The notes beneath the pieces are model-generated. The model was not told the origin of the DNA and searched no databases. It was given only the letters and a program-made list of their open reading frames with translations. A stretch of 64,000 nucleotides of DNA from an uncultured Oscillospiraceae bacterium (GTDB lineage: Bacteria; Bacillota; Clostridia; Oscillospirales; Oscillospiraceae): the NCBI GenBank assembly GCA_934590325.1, contig CAKTOW010000009.1:6316-70315 (forward strand), read 5' to 3'. The translations under genes were made by a program, and so were the position numbers. Shown in pieces: positions 51,426 through 59,697 of this stretch (position 1 is its first letter; each line of letters begins with the position of its first letter).

Positions 51426-53333
51426 ATGGAGCGGGATATGACCGCGGTGAAAATGAGAGCGGGCAGGGACGGTGCTGCGGCCGGCGGAACGGCGGGCGCG
51501 GGAACGGTCGGCAGCGCGGCGGAGAACGGCGCGGCGGGCGGGCCGGTGAGGATCGGCGCGGCGGAGGTACGGGCGGCGGCAGAGGTGCTGCGGCGATACC
51601 GGTTGGGAAAGCAGAATCTGGACAGGCGTATCATCGACAATGAGCAGTTCTGGAAGCTGCGGCACTGGGAGCAGATGGAGAAGGCCGGGGAGGGCGGCAA
51701 TCCGGAGGACCCGAGACCGGCCAGCGGGTGGCTGGTGAACTGCGTGCTGAACAAGCACGCGGACGCCATGGACTGCTATCCGCAGCCCACGGTGCTGCCC
51801 AGGGAGCAGGGGGACAGGCAGGAGGCGGAGGAGCTGAGCCGTATCCTGCCGGTGATACTGAAGAACAACCGGTTCAAAAGGGCGTATTCACAGGCGTGGT
51901 GGAACAAGCTGAAGTCGGGGTGCGCCGTGTACGGGGTGTTCTGGGACGCGAGAAAGCTGCACGGGCTGGGGGATGTGAGCATCCGCAGCATGGATGTGCT
52001 GAACCTGTTCTGGGAGCCGGGGGTGACGGACATACAGGAGTCGGAGAACTTCTTCTGTACGGAGCTGGTGCCCAACAAGCGGCTGGAGCGGGAGTGGCCG
52101 GAGCTGGAGGGAAAGCTGGGCCGCACCGGCGCGCAGGTGAGCCGGTACCTGTACGACGACAAGGTGGACACGTCGGAGCAGTCGCTGGTGGTGGACTGGT
52201 ACTACCACACGGCGGAGGACGGCAGGGAGGTGCTGCAGTACTGCAAATTCGTGGGGGAGAACGTTCTGTACGCCACGGAGAACGACCCGGAGATGGCGGC
52301 GAGGGGCTGGTACGACCACGGGAAGTACCCGTTCGTGTTCGACGCGCTGTTCCCGGAGGAGGGGACGCCATGCGGGTACGGGTACGTGGACCTGTGCAAG
52401 TCGGCGCAGAAGCAGATCGACCTGATGAACCAGGCCGTTTTGAAAAACACGCTGGCGGCGGCCACGCCGCGGTTCTTCATCCGTGCGGACGGGGCGGTGA
52501 ACGAGAACGAGTACGCGGACTGGACGAGACCCTTTGTACACACCAACGGGAACCTGGGCGCGGACTCCATCGCGCCGATACGGGTGCCGGCGCTGGACAG
52601 CGTGTACGTGGCGGTGCTGCAGAACAAGATCGCGGAGCTGAAGGAGACCGCGGGCAACCGGGACGTGATGAGCGGCGGCACCGCCGGAGGCGTGACGGCG
52701 GCCACGGCCATCGCGGCGCTGCAGGAGGCGGGCGGAAAGCTGTCGCGGAACATGATCGACGACGGGTACGAGGCCTTTGCCCAGGTGCTGACGCTGTGCA
52801 TCGAGCTGGTACGGCAGTTTTACGATGTGCCGCGGCAGTTCCGGCTGCTGGGGAAGAGCGGCATGGAGTTCAGGAGCTTCGACAACCGGGGGCTGCAGCC
52901 CAGGCCGCTGCTGACCGGGGGCTATCGGGTGCCGGAGTTCGACCTGGAGGTGACGGCACAGGATGAGACACCGTACCAGACCATGGAGTACAATCAGCTG
53001 GCGCTGCAGCTGTTCCAGATGGGGTTCTTCCGCAGCGATATGGCGGAGCAGGCGCTGCGGTGTTTGGAGCTGATGGACTTCCGCAACAAGGACACGCTGG
53101 TGGAAGTCATACGGCAGGGACAGCGGGACGGCGAGCAGAAGGCGTGGCTGACGGAGTCGCTGCGCAGGGCGGTGACGCTGCTGGATAAGAGCCAGGGGAC
53201 GCATCTGGCGGGAATGCTGGAGGAGGAGCTGCGGAAGCATGAGAGCGGCGGAACGGCAGCGGCGCGAAGCAGCGGAGCCGATGCGGTGGTGCGGCAGCGG
53301 CAGGCCACGCGGCAGGTGGTGCGTCCCCGATGA
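51426..53333 (+). CDS. Phage portal protein
   Basis: A 635-residue portal-like protein. After a Gly/Ala-rich N-terminus (to about 65) come the mixed wing/clip region with WWNKLKSGCAVYGVFWD and the long helical part with QKQIDLMNQAVLKNTLAAATPRF, AELKETAGNRDVMSGGTAGGVTAATAIAALQE and a C-terminal helical crown. The GNRDVxxG segment near 418 is typical of portals. It forms the 12-mer vertex ring where TerL docks. GGGAGGTG before ATG 51426; its stop overlaps the Prp-like gene. Confidence 0.9.
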   Translation: MERDMTAVKMRAGRDGAAAGGTAGAGTVGSAAENGAAGGPVRIGAAEVRAAAEVLRRYRLGKQNLDRRIIDNEQFWKLRHWEQMEKAGEGGNPEDPRPASGWLVNCVLNKHADAMDCYPQPTVLPREQGDRQEAEELSRILPVILKNNRFKRAYSQAWWNKLKSGCAVYGVFWDARKLHGLGDVSIRSMDVLNLFWEPGVTDIQESENFFCTELVPNKRLEREWPELEGKLGRTGAQVSRYLYDDKVDTSEQSLVVDWYYHTAEDGREVLQYCKFVGENVLYATENDPEMAARGWYDHGKYPFVFDALFPEEGTPCGYGYVDLCKSAQKQIDLMNQAVLKNTLAAATPRFFIRADGAVNENEYADWTRPFVHTNGNLGADSIAPIRVPALDSVYVAVLQNKIAELKETAGNRDVMSGGTAGGVTAATAIAALQEAGGKLSRNMIDDGYEAFAQVLTLCIELVRQFYDVPRQFRLLGKSGMEFRSFDNRGLQPRPLLTGGYRVPEFDLEVTAQDETPYQTMEYNQLALQLFQMGFFRSDMAEQALRCLELMDFRNKDTLVEVIRQGQRDGEQKAWLTESLRRAVTLLDKSQGTHLAGMLEEELRKHESGGTAAARSSGADAVVRQRQATRQVVRPR

Positions 53334-53650
53334 TACGGGCGGCGTGCGGTGAGCGGTATCTGGCGGTGCGGGGGCACGCCGGGTACGGCAGACAGGGACA
53401 GGACATCGTATGCGCGGGGGTATCCGCGCTGGTGTACGCGCTGGCGGGGACGCTGCAGGAGACAGAAAGGCTGGCGGAGGCGGTCATGGAGCCGGGATGG
53501 GCGGACGTACGGGGCGCAGGGGACTGCGCACGGGAGTTCGCGCTGGTGCGGCGGGGGCTGGAGATGCTGGCGGAGCGGTATCCGCAGTGCGTGGAGATGG
53601 GTCGTGGCCTACCACGGGAAGGAGATAAGGGATGGACGAGCGGGAAGTGA
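53330..53650 (+). CDS. Phage-borne Prp-type (YsxB-like) cysteine protease
   Basis: A 106-residue protein matching ribosomal-processing cysteine protease Prp: GHAGYGRQGQDIVCAGVSAL holds the His16/Cys28 dyad with the same 12-residue spacing as the host enzyme. Prp in Staphylococcus and relatives cuts the N-terminal extension of ribosomal protein L27 and also processes capsid and scaffold of phage 80alpha at LNLQ-type sites. Here the gene occupies the prohead-protease position, between portal and scaffold, and the capsid gene starts with a similar NLQMFAE sequence. Overlaps portal by four bases and scaffold by 19. Confidence 0.85.
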   Translation: MIRAACGERYLAVRGHAGYGRQGQDIVCAGVSALVYALAGTLQETERLAEAVMEPGWADVRGAGDCAREFALVRRGLEMLAERYPQCVEMGRGLPREGDKGWTSGK

Positions 53651-54087
53651 CCGTGCAGGAGACTGCGGGGGAGATGACGGGCGGAACGGCTCCCGACGCC
53701 GGGGAGAAGGACGCGGCCGGGGAGGAGAGCTTCGAGGCGCTGATACGCGGCAGGTACAAGGGAGAGTTTGACGCCAGAGTGCGGAAGATACTGGACGGAC
53801 GGCTGCGGGGCCTGCGGCAGGAGAACGAGAGACTGCGCGCGGCGGCGGCCGAGGCGGAGGTCGTGCGGAGGTATCAGCAGGAGGAGCAGCTGCGGCAGGC
53901 CATGGCCTTTGCCATCGACAGGGCGCGGCAGCAGATGGCGCGCTCCATCGCCAGCGGCGGCAGCCGCGTGGCGGAGAACGGCGGCCGGCGCAGGAGCGTC
54001 AGCCGTTGGGACCCCAGGGGATTGAGCAGCCAGGAGCTGGCGGCCATCCGAAAGAGGGTACAGAACGGGGAAAGAATAAAATTTTAG
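53632..54087 (+). CDS. Phage scaffolding-like protein
   Basis: A 151-residue acidic-then-basic helical protein with a coiled coil (about 45-100, ILDGRLRGLRQENERLRAAAAEAE) and a basic C-terminus (RVQNGERIKF) that could contact capsid. Position between protease and capsid and its helical, low-complexity nature fit a scaffold. No NLQ-type cut site seen in it. Sequence similarity to named scaffolds cannot be confirmed here. Confidence 0.72.
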   Translation: MDEREVTVQETAGEMTGGTAPDAGEKDAAGEESFEALIRGRYKGEFDARVRKILDGRLRGLRQENERLRAAAAEAEVVRRYQQEEQLRQAMAFAIDRARQQMARSIASGGSRVAENGGRRRSVSRWDPRGLSSQELAAIRKRVQNGERIKF

Positions 54088-54104
54088 AAGGGGAGAAGAG
54101 AAAT

Positions 54105-55319
54105 ATGGAGATGAATTTGCAGATGTTTGCGGAGAACACGCAGACCACCAACGGCCTGAGCGCGGAGATGAAGACCTACTACGGTATGGAACTGCTGGAG
54201 AACGCCAAGCCCCAGCTGGTACACAACCAGTTCGCGGCCACCAAGGGCATTCCTGCCGGCGGCGGCAAGACCGTGGAGTGGCGTAAGTTCGGCGCCTTCG
54301 ACAAGGCGCTGAAGCCTCTGACCGAGGGCGTGACCCCTGACGGCAGCGGTATCTCCGTCAGCTACATCACCAAGGAGCTGGCGCAGTACGGTGATTACAC
54401 CACCGTGTCCGACATGCTGGACCTGACGGCTATCGACGACGTGGTGCTGGAGATCACCGACCGCCACGGCAGCAACATGGGCCTGACACTGGACACCGTC
54501 ACCAGAAACGAGATCCAGCAGGGCAAGCAGGTCATCTATGCGCCCAAGCTGGGCAGCGACGGTACCAAGACCGAGGTCACCAGCCGGGCCGACCTGGACG
54601 GGAGCTGCAAGATGACCAGCGAGCTGGTGGCCAAGGCGGCCACCCAGCTGAAGAAGATGAACGCGCCCACCTTCGACGGCAAGTACGTGTGCATCATCCA
54701 TCCCAGCGTGGCCTTCGACCTGCGGCAGGACGAGGCGTGGATCGCCGCGCACCAGTACGCGGGCGCCACGGAGATGTTCTCCGGCGAGATCGGCGAGCTG
54801 CACGGTGTGCGCTTTGTGGAGACCACGGAGGCGAAGATCTACCGCGGTGAGGACCTGGCCAGCGACAGCCGCACACTGAAGGTGAAGGCCAACGTGATGG
54901 AGAGCACCGATGTGACCGTGGAGGGTGGTACGGTGACCGCCGGTGCGCTGGCGGGCCGCTATGTGGTCATCGGCAGCGAGCGCCGCAAGGTGGTCAGCAA
55001 TACCGCCGCCAAGCTGGTGCTGGATGCGGCGGTGACCGTCACCGCCGGTACGGTCATCAGCCCCGGTGAGGGCGGCAAGGGCGGCTGCGCCGTGTATGGC
55101 TGCCTGTTCCTGGGCAAGGGCGCATACGGCGTGGTGGACCTCAGCGAGGGTACGGAGGTCATCGTGAAGCCCCGCGGCAGCTCCGGCACCGCAGACCCCC
55201 TGGACCAGCGCTCCAGCGTGGGCTGGAAGGGCGTGCACGCCGCGGCCATCCTGTACGACGAGTACATGGTGCGCGTGGAGTGCGGCAGCAGCTACTCCAA
55301 CGAGGACAAGGCAAACTGA
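54105..55319 (+). CDS. N4-gp56-type major capsid protein
   Basis: A 404-residue HK97-fold capsid protein; FNG-like TTNGLSAEMKTYY, LVHNQFAATKGIPAGGGKTVEWRKF and the central ISVSYITKELAQYGDYTTVSDMLDL segments match the N4-gp56 family. The N-terminus MEMNLQMFAEN contains a Prp-like cleavage motif NLQ|MFA, so about six residues may be removed. An inserted beta-strand region (about 300-340) may form a surface domain. ATG at 54105; ATG 54111 is an alternative. Capsid of the local phage cassette. Confidence 0.9.
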   Translation: MEMNLQMFAENTQTTNGLSAEMKTYYGMELLENAKPQLVHNQFAATKGIPAGGGKTVEWRKFGAFDKALKPLTEGVTPDGSGISVSYITKELAQYGDYTTVSDMLDLTAIDDVVLEITDRHGSNMGLTLDTVTRNEIQQGKQVIYAPKLGSDGTKTEVTSRADLDGSCKMTSELVAKAATQLKKMNAPTFDGKYVCIIHPSVAFDLRQDEAWIAAHQYAGATEMFSGEIGELHGVRFVETTEAKIYRGEDLASDSRTLKVKANVMESTDVTVEGGTVTAGALAGRYVVIGSERRKVVSNTAAKLVLDAAVTVTAGTVISPGEGGKGGCAVYGCLFLGKGAYGVVDLSEGTEVIVKPRGSSGTADPLDQRSSVGWKGVHAAAILYDEYMVRVECGSSYSNEDKAN

Positions 55320-55443
55320 CGCGGCGCGTCAGCTTGCGGACAGGCCGTGGGGCGGCGGGAGAGACCGCCGCTCCGCGGCGGACGCGGTGTGCCGAGGGAC
55401 GGCACGGGCGATAAGGTGATGAAGGCGGAAAGGAGAGGGCGAT

Positions 55444-55647
55444 ATGAAAGAGAAAATGGTGACGGTGATACTGCCCAGAGGCAGAAAGCAGGAGGAGAAC
55501 TTCGTGATCGTGTCCGTCAACGGACGCAGCTGGAAGATCATGCGCGGCGTGGAGGTGCGGGTGCCCCGCTGTGTGGCGGAGGTGCTGGAGAACGCGGAGA
55601 TGATGGCCGAGGAGGCGCGCCGCTACGTGGACGAGAGAGCGTCCTGA
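55444..55647 (+). CDS. Small phage protein of unknown function
   Basis: A 67-residue protein, mainly strand then helix (VTVILPRGRKQEENFVIVSVNGRSWKI), behind GGAAAGGAGAGG. Similar short genes follow capsid genes in clostridial phages; function not known. The 124-base gap after the capsid gene has only short GC-rich hairpins. Confidence 0.7.
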   Translation: MKEKMVTVILPRGRKQEENFVIVSVNGRSWKIMRGVEVRVPRCVAEVLENAEMMAEEARRYVDERAS

Positions 55648-55657
55648 GGTGGCGGGC

Positions 55658-56017
55658 ATGGCGAAAACGACGGCAAAGCAGGTGCTGGACCGGGTGGACG
55701 CGCTGCTGCCTAACGGGTATGAGCGGACGGAGAAGCTGCGGTGGCTGGCACAGGCGGAGGGATTCGTGCGGAGAGAGCTCTGCGGGGAGACCGGAGAGCT
55801 GGCGGAGGTGACGGAGGACACTGCACTGACGGCGGAGGCGCCCTTCGACGAGCTGTACCGGCACTACGTGGAATCGCAGATACACTACGCCAACGGGGAG
55901 ACAGGGCGGTACAACAGTGCCGCCGGGCTGTGGAATAACGCCTTTCTCACCTACCGGGACTACCGGGCCCGCGCGGAGATGCCCCGGGGCGGCGCGCGGG
56001 CGCTGCGGCTGTGCTGA
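55658..56017 (+). CDS. Phage head-tail adaptor-like protein
   Basis: A 119-residue mostly helical protein (LDRVDALLPNGYERTEKLRWLAQAEGFVRREL, then YRHYVESQIHYANGETGRYNSAAGLWNNAFLTYRDY). Size, helical make-up and place after capsid fit a gp6-like connector on the portal. ATG 55658 with GAGGTGG five bases before is preferred to GTG 55649. Assignment by context. Confidence 0.65.
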   Translation: MAKTTAKQVLDRVDALLPNGYERTEKLRWLAQAEGFVRRELCGETGELAEVTEDTALTAEAPFDELYRHYVESQIHYANGETGRYNSAAGLWNNAFLTYRDYRARAEMPRGGARALRLC

Positions 56018-56033
56018 GAGGGGGCGGAAGGGA

Positions 56034-57338
56034 ATGTATTTTCCGAAGCTGAAGGCGGAGACACAGCAGCGGCTGGCGGTGGCGGAGTTCGGCGGGCTGG
56101 AGCGCAGGCCGGGCGGCGGCGCGGGGTATCCGGCGGAGATGGAGAACCTGTGGAGCGGGGGATACCCGGCGCTGGAGACAAGGCCGCAGCGCAGCGTGGC
56201 GGCGCTGCTGACGGCGCCGCACGGCATCGTGGGCAAGGACGGGCTGTTCTGGGTGGACGGTACGGGGCTGTATGCCAACGGTATAAAGACGGGGCTGGTG
56301 CTGACGGAGGGGGACAAGCAGCTGGTGGGCATGGGGGCGTATCTGCTGGTGTTCCCGGACAAGAAATACATCAATACCCAGAAGCTGACGGAGTACGGCA
56401 GCATGGAGAACGTGCGGACCGGCACGGGCACGGCGACATTCACCCTGTGCGATGAGACAGGGCGGGCGCTGGGCAGCTATTCCGTGGGAACGGAGGCACC
56501 GGCGGAGGCCGCGGCGGGGGAGCTGTGGCTGGACACAGGACGGGCGGTGAGCGTCATGCGGCAGTACGATGGCAGCGCGTGGGAGGAGATGGCCGGCGTG
56601 TGTACGAAGATCGCCGCGGCGGGCATCGGCATGGGCTTTGCCGCCGGGGACGGCGTGACGGTGTCGTGCACCGGTGTGCGCAGAGGCGCGGGCAGGACCG
56701 TGGCCGTGGCGGACGGCGTGGTGTATTACCTGGGAAATGACGGGGTGTACGCCTTTGACGGCAGTATGCCGGTGTGCGTGTCCCGGACGCTGGGGGAGAA
56801 CCGGTATGTGGGCGGCTCCGGCGGCGGGGAGAGCGGCCGGTACTGGCTGTCCGCCCTGGACGCGGCGGGGAACGCGGAGCTGCTGGTATACGACACGCGG
56901 CGAAAGATGTGGCACCGGCAGGACGGTACGGAGGCTGTGGGCTTCGCACGGAGGAACGGGAGCATGATGGTGCTGTGCCGGGACGGCAGGCTGCTGGATA
57001 CCGGAGGCGACGTGGGACAGAAGGAGGGGGCCTTCGCCTGGAGCGCGGAGAGCGGTGAGCTGGGACTGTATACACCGGAACACAAGTATCTGGCGCGGCT
57101 GGAGCTGCGGCTGCGGCCGGAGACAGGCGCGGAGGTGAAGGCGTATATCCAGTACGACGGCAGCGGCGTGTGGGAGCAGGCGGGAAGCGTCACCGGCGCG
57201 GCGGGGCAGATACGGGGCGCGGTGCTGCACCTGCGGCCCAGGCGCTGCGGACAGCTGCGGCTGAAGCTGGCGGGCACCGGCGGGTGCCGGGTGTACAGCG
57301 CGGCGGCGGTGTATGAGAAGGGAAGTGACGGCCCGTGA
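56034..57338 (+). CDS. Phage virion protein, beta-propeller-like, unknown role
   Basis: A 434-residue protein with repeating YPAEMENLWSG, TAPHGIVGKDGLFWVDG, VADGVVYYLGNDGVYAFDGSMP and LVYDTRRKMWHRQDG blades, suggesting a beta-propeller. Such proteins follow adaptors in podophage-like gene orders and may form a tail tube, stopper or receptor part. Strong GGAAGGG-type site. I do not recognise a named family. Overlaps the next gene by four bases. Confidence 0.65.
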   Translation: MYFPKLKAETQQRLAVAEFGGLERRPGGGAGYPAEMENLWSGGYPALETRPQRSVAALLTAPHGIVGKDGLFWVDGTGLYANGIKTGLVLTEGDKQLVGMGAYLLVFPDKKYINTQKLTEYGSMENVRTGTGTATFTLCDETGRALGSYSVGTEAPAEAAAGELWLDTGRAVSVMRQYDGSAWEEMAGVCTKIAAAGIGMGFAAGDGVTVSCTGVRRGAGRTVAVADGVVYYLGNDGVYAFDGSMPVCVSRTLGENRYVGGSGGGESGRYWLSALDAAGNAELLVYDTRRKMWHRQDGTEAVGFARRNGSMMVLCRDGRLLDTGGDVGQKEGAFAWSAESGELGLYTPEHKYLARLELRLRPETGAEVKAYIQYDGSGVWEQAGSVTGAAGQIRGAVLHLRPRRCGQLRLKLAGTGGCRVYSAAAVYEKGSDGP

Positions 57339-58093
57339 GCACGCTTCCTATGCCTGCGGCACCGGCGGGGTCGGTGCAGGAGCAGGTGATGCAGCAGTAT
57401 TCGTACCTGGTGCAGATGAGCCAGCAGCTGAATCTGGCGCTGGGGGCGCTGGAGGAGATGGGCGGGGGCGCGGGAGCGGCCTCCGCCCGGAGGCAGGCGG
57501 CGCGGTACACCGGGACGGAGGAGACCGCGGCGGCGCAGGAGCAGTACGAAACGCTGCGGAGCATGATCATAAAGACGGCGGAGCAGGTGAAAAAGACCAC
57601 GGCGGAGCTGACGGCAAAGCTGGAGGAGGAGTACGTGGCCAGCTCGGAGTTCGGCGGGTATGTGGCGAAGCTCAGCGCGTATCTGGAGGCGAACCCGGAG
57701 GCGGTGACACAGTATTACAGCTTTTTCTCCGACCTGCAGGCCAACGTGGAGGCCGTGGACGCGGCCTTCGCGCACTACAAGGTGGACACGGAGGGGTACA
57801 TCCGCACGGGCATCGTGTACTACGACAACGATGTGCCGGTGTACGGCGTGGCGGTGGGCCAGGACCTGACCAGCCGGGAGATCGACGGGCAGAGAGTGGT
57901 GGAGCAGAACAACTTCCGGGCGGTGTTCACCGCCACACGGCTGTCCTTCTGGCAGGACGCCACGGAGGTGGCCTATGTGTCCAACAACCGGCTGTACATC
58001 ACCAACATCACGGTGCTGGGTGGTATCGGCATAGGACAGTGGAGCTTGGAAGCGGCGGAGGGCGGACTGGCCTTCCGGTGGATCGGAGGGTGA
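57335..58093 (+). CDS. Phage coiled-coil virion protein, unknown role
   Basis: A 252-residue protein starting with GTG. A coiled-coil stretch (about 60-130, MIIKTAEQVKKTTAELTAKLEEE) is followed by a beta-rich C-terminal domain (about 155-252) with VYYDNDVPVYGVAVGQDLTSREIDGQ and the VAYVSNNRLYITNITVLGGIGIGQW strands. Resembles the C-terminal part of distal baseplate or fibre-network proteins. Overlaps upstream gene; four bases before the next. Confidence 0.65.
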   Translation: MSTLPMPAAPAGSVQEQVMQQYSYLVQMSQQLNLALGALEEMGGGAGAASARRQAARYTGTEETAAAQEQYETLRSMIIKTAEQVKKTTAELTAKLEEEYVASSEFGGYVAKLSAYLEANPEAVTQYYSFFSDLQANVEAVDAAFAHYKVDTEGYIRTGIVYYDNDVPVYGVAVGQDLTSREIDGQRVVEQNNFRAVFTATRLSFWQDATEVAYVSNNRLYITNITVLGGIGIGQWSLEAAEGGLAFRWIGG

Positions 58094-58097
58094 GAAC

Positions 58098-59678
58098 ATG
58101 AGCTATACGGCGCTGGACAGCATACAGTGGGGCGGTGTGCCGAAGATCGGCGTGCGGTTCGGCTGCGACAGCCGCCGCAGCGGCGGGGATATGCAGTACC
58201 GCATCTATGTGACGGTGGAGCCGCTGACGGGGGCGGCGTATTTCGGGTACCCTATCTATCTGTCGGTGTACGTGGACGGAGACTGCGCAGAGAGCGGGTA
58301 CACGCTGAAGGCGGCGACACCCAACCGGTGGAGCAGCAGTATCGAATACGACAGCGGATGGGTGACGGCGGCGGGGGCCGTGGGCTCCGCACCGCTGACC
58401 ATACGGCTGTACAGCGGGTCGGGCTCCACCCGTGACGACAGCTATGGCTATTCCCTGCCGGTGGAGCGGGCGGAGGACATCGGGGACTTCACCCTGACGG
58501 CGGGGGACGCGGTGATCGGCCAGACGGGAACGCTGACCATCACACGGCCGGGGTACGGGTACAGCTTCGTGTGTGGGTACCGGCTGGGCACGGCGTCGGG
58601 GAGCATCACGGGGCTGCGGACGGTGAACAGCAGCAGCGGGCGCGTGGTGTACCAGTGGACGGTGCCGGAGAGCCTGGCGCGGGAGCTGCCGGAGGCCACG
58701 TGGGGCACCGGAACCGTGACGGTGAAGGTGTACAGCGGCGGCACGCTGGTGGGAACGCTGAGCGCGCCGTTCACGGCCTACGTGCCGGAGAGTATGCGCC
58801 CCACGGCGGCGCTGACCGTGGAGGTGGTCAACGACGGGACGGCGGCGGAGGGCTGGGGCCTGTGCGTGCAGGGCGTCAGCAGGCTGCGGTACGCAGTGAC
58901 GGCATCCGCCCAGGGCGGGGCGGCCGTGCGGTCGTATGTGTTCCGCTTTGCCGGGCAGGAGCTGGCCGGGAGCGGCGGCACCACGGGGGCCATAGGCGTC
59001 AGCGGGACGCTGACGCCTGCCACGACGGTGACGGACAGCCGCGGACGCTCCGTGACCGTGCAGGGCGCGGCGGTGACGGTGCAGGAATACCATCCGCCGG
59101 TGATCACGGCCTCGGCAGTGGCGCGCTGCGGCGCGGACGGCACGGCGGCAGACGACGGCGCGTACCTGAAGGTGAAGTGCGCGGCGGCCTGTGCGGAGGT
59201 GCAGGGGCACAACAGCGTGACGGTGCGGGCGCGGTTCCGGCCCATGGGCGGCGCGTGGAGCGGCTATACGGTACTGGAAAGCGGTGCGGAGCAGCTGCTG
59301 GGCGGCGGGTTGAGCGCCATGAGCTCCTACGAGGTGGAGCTGAGCGCCATGGACACGGTGGGCAACGTGCGGACGGTGCGGTATACGGCGGCCACCAGCC
59401 AGGTGACGCTGCATCTGCGCGGCGGCGGCAAGGGCGCGGCCTTCGGCAAATACAGCGAGACAGAGGGATTGGAGTGTGCGTGGCCGGCGGTGTTCTATGG
59501 CGACGTGGTGGTGGCGGGTGCGCTGACGGTGAACGGGCAGCCGCTGGAGGCGGCGGTGTTTCCGGTGGGTAGCGTGCGTCTGACGGACAGCGCGGAGGCA
59601 CCGGAGACCGGAGGCGCCGCGTGGGAGAGCGTGGAGACAGGCATCGCCGGTGTGTACGGCTGGCGGCGCGTGACATGA
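58098..59678 (+). CDS. Phage tail fibre-like protein (DUF859-like)
   Basis: A 526-residue beta-rich protein made of Ig/FN3-like repeats of about 90 residues, with GGGKGAAFGKYSETEGLECAW near 450, a sequence typical of siphovirus minor fibre proteins of the DUF859 group. The end FPVGSVRLTDSAEAP...WESV is the usual knob-collar start of Gram-positive phage fibres, here truncated to a short ending. Likely host-binding appendage of the particle. Confidence 0.75.
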   Translation: MSYTALDSIQWGGVPKIGVRFGCDSRRSGGDMQYRIYVTVEPLTGAAYFGYPIYLSVYVDGDCAESGYTLKAATPNRWSSSIEYDSGWVTAAGAVGSAPLTIRLYSGSGSTRDDSYGYSLPVERAEDIGDFTLTAGDAVIGQTGTLTITRPGYGYSFVCGYRLGTASGSITGLRTVNSSSGRVVYQWTVPESLARELPEATWGTGTVTVKVYSGGTLVGTLSAPFTAYVPESMRPTAALTVEVVNDGTAAEGWGLCVQGVSRLRYAVTASAQGGAAVRSYVFRFAGQELAGSGGTTGAIGVSGTLTPATTVTDSRGRSVTVQGAAVTVQEYHPPVITASAVARCGADGTAADDGAYLKVKCAAACAEVQGHNSVTVRARFRPMGGAWSGYTVLESGAEQLLGGGLSAMSSYEVELSAMDTVGNVRTVRYTAATSQVTLHLRGGGKGAAFGKYSETEGLECAWPAVFYGDVVVAGALTVNGQPLEAAVFPVGSVRLTDSAEAPETGGAAWESVETGIAGVYGWRRVT

Positions 59679-59697
59679 GAGAAGGGGAGGACAAGAG

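Noticed and set aside
54105..55319. Encapsulin rather than phage capsid
   Set aside because: The neighbours are TerL, portal, scaffold and adaptors, and the sequence matches N4-gp56 capsids.
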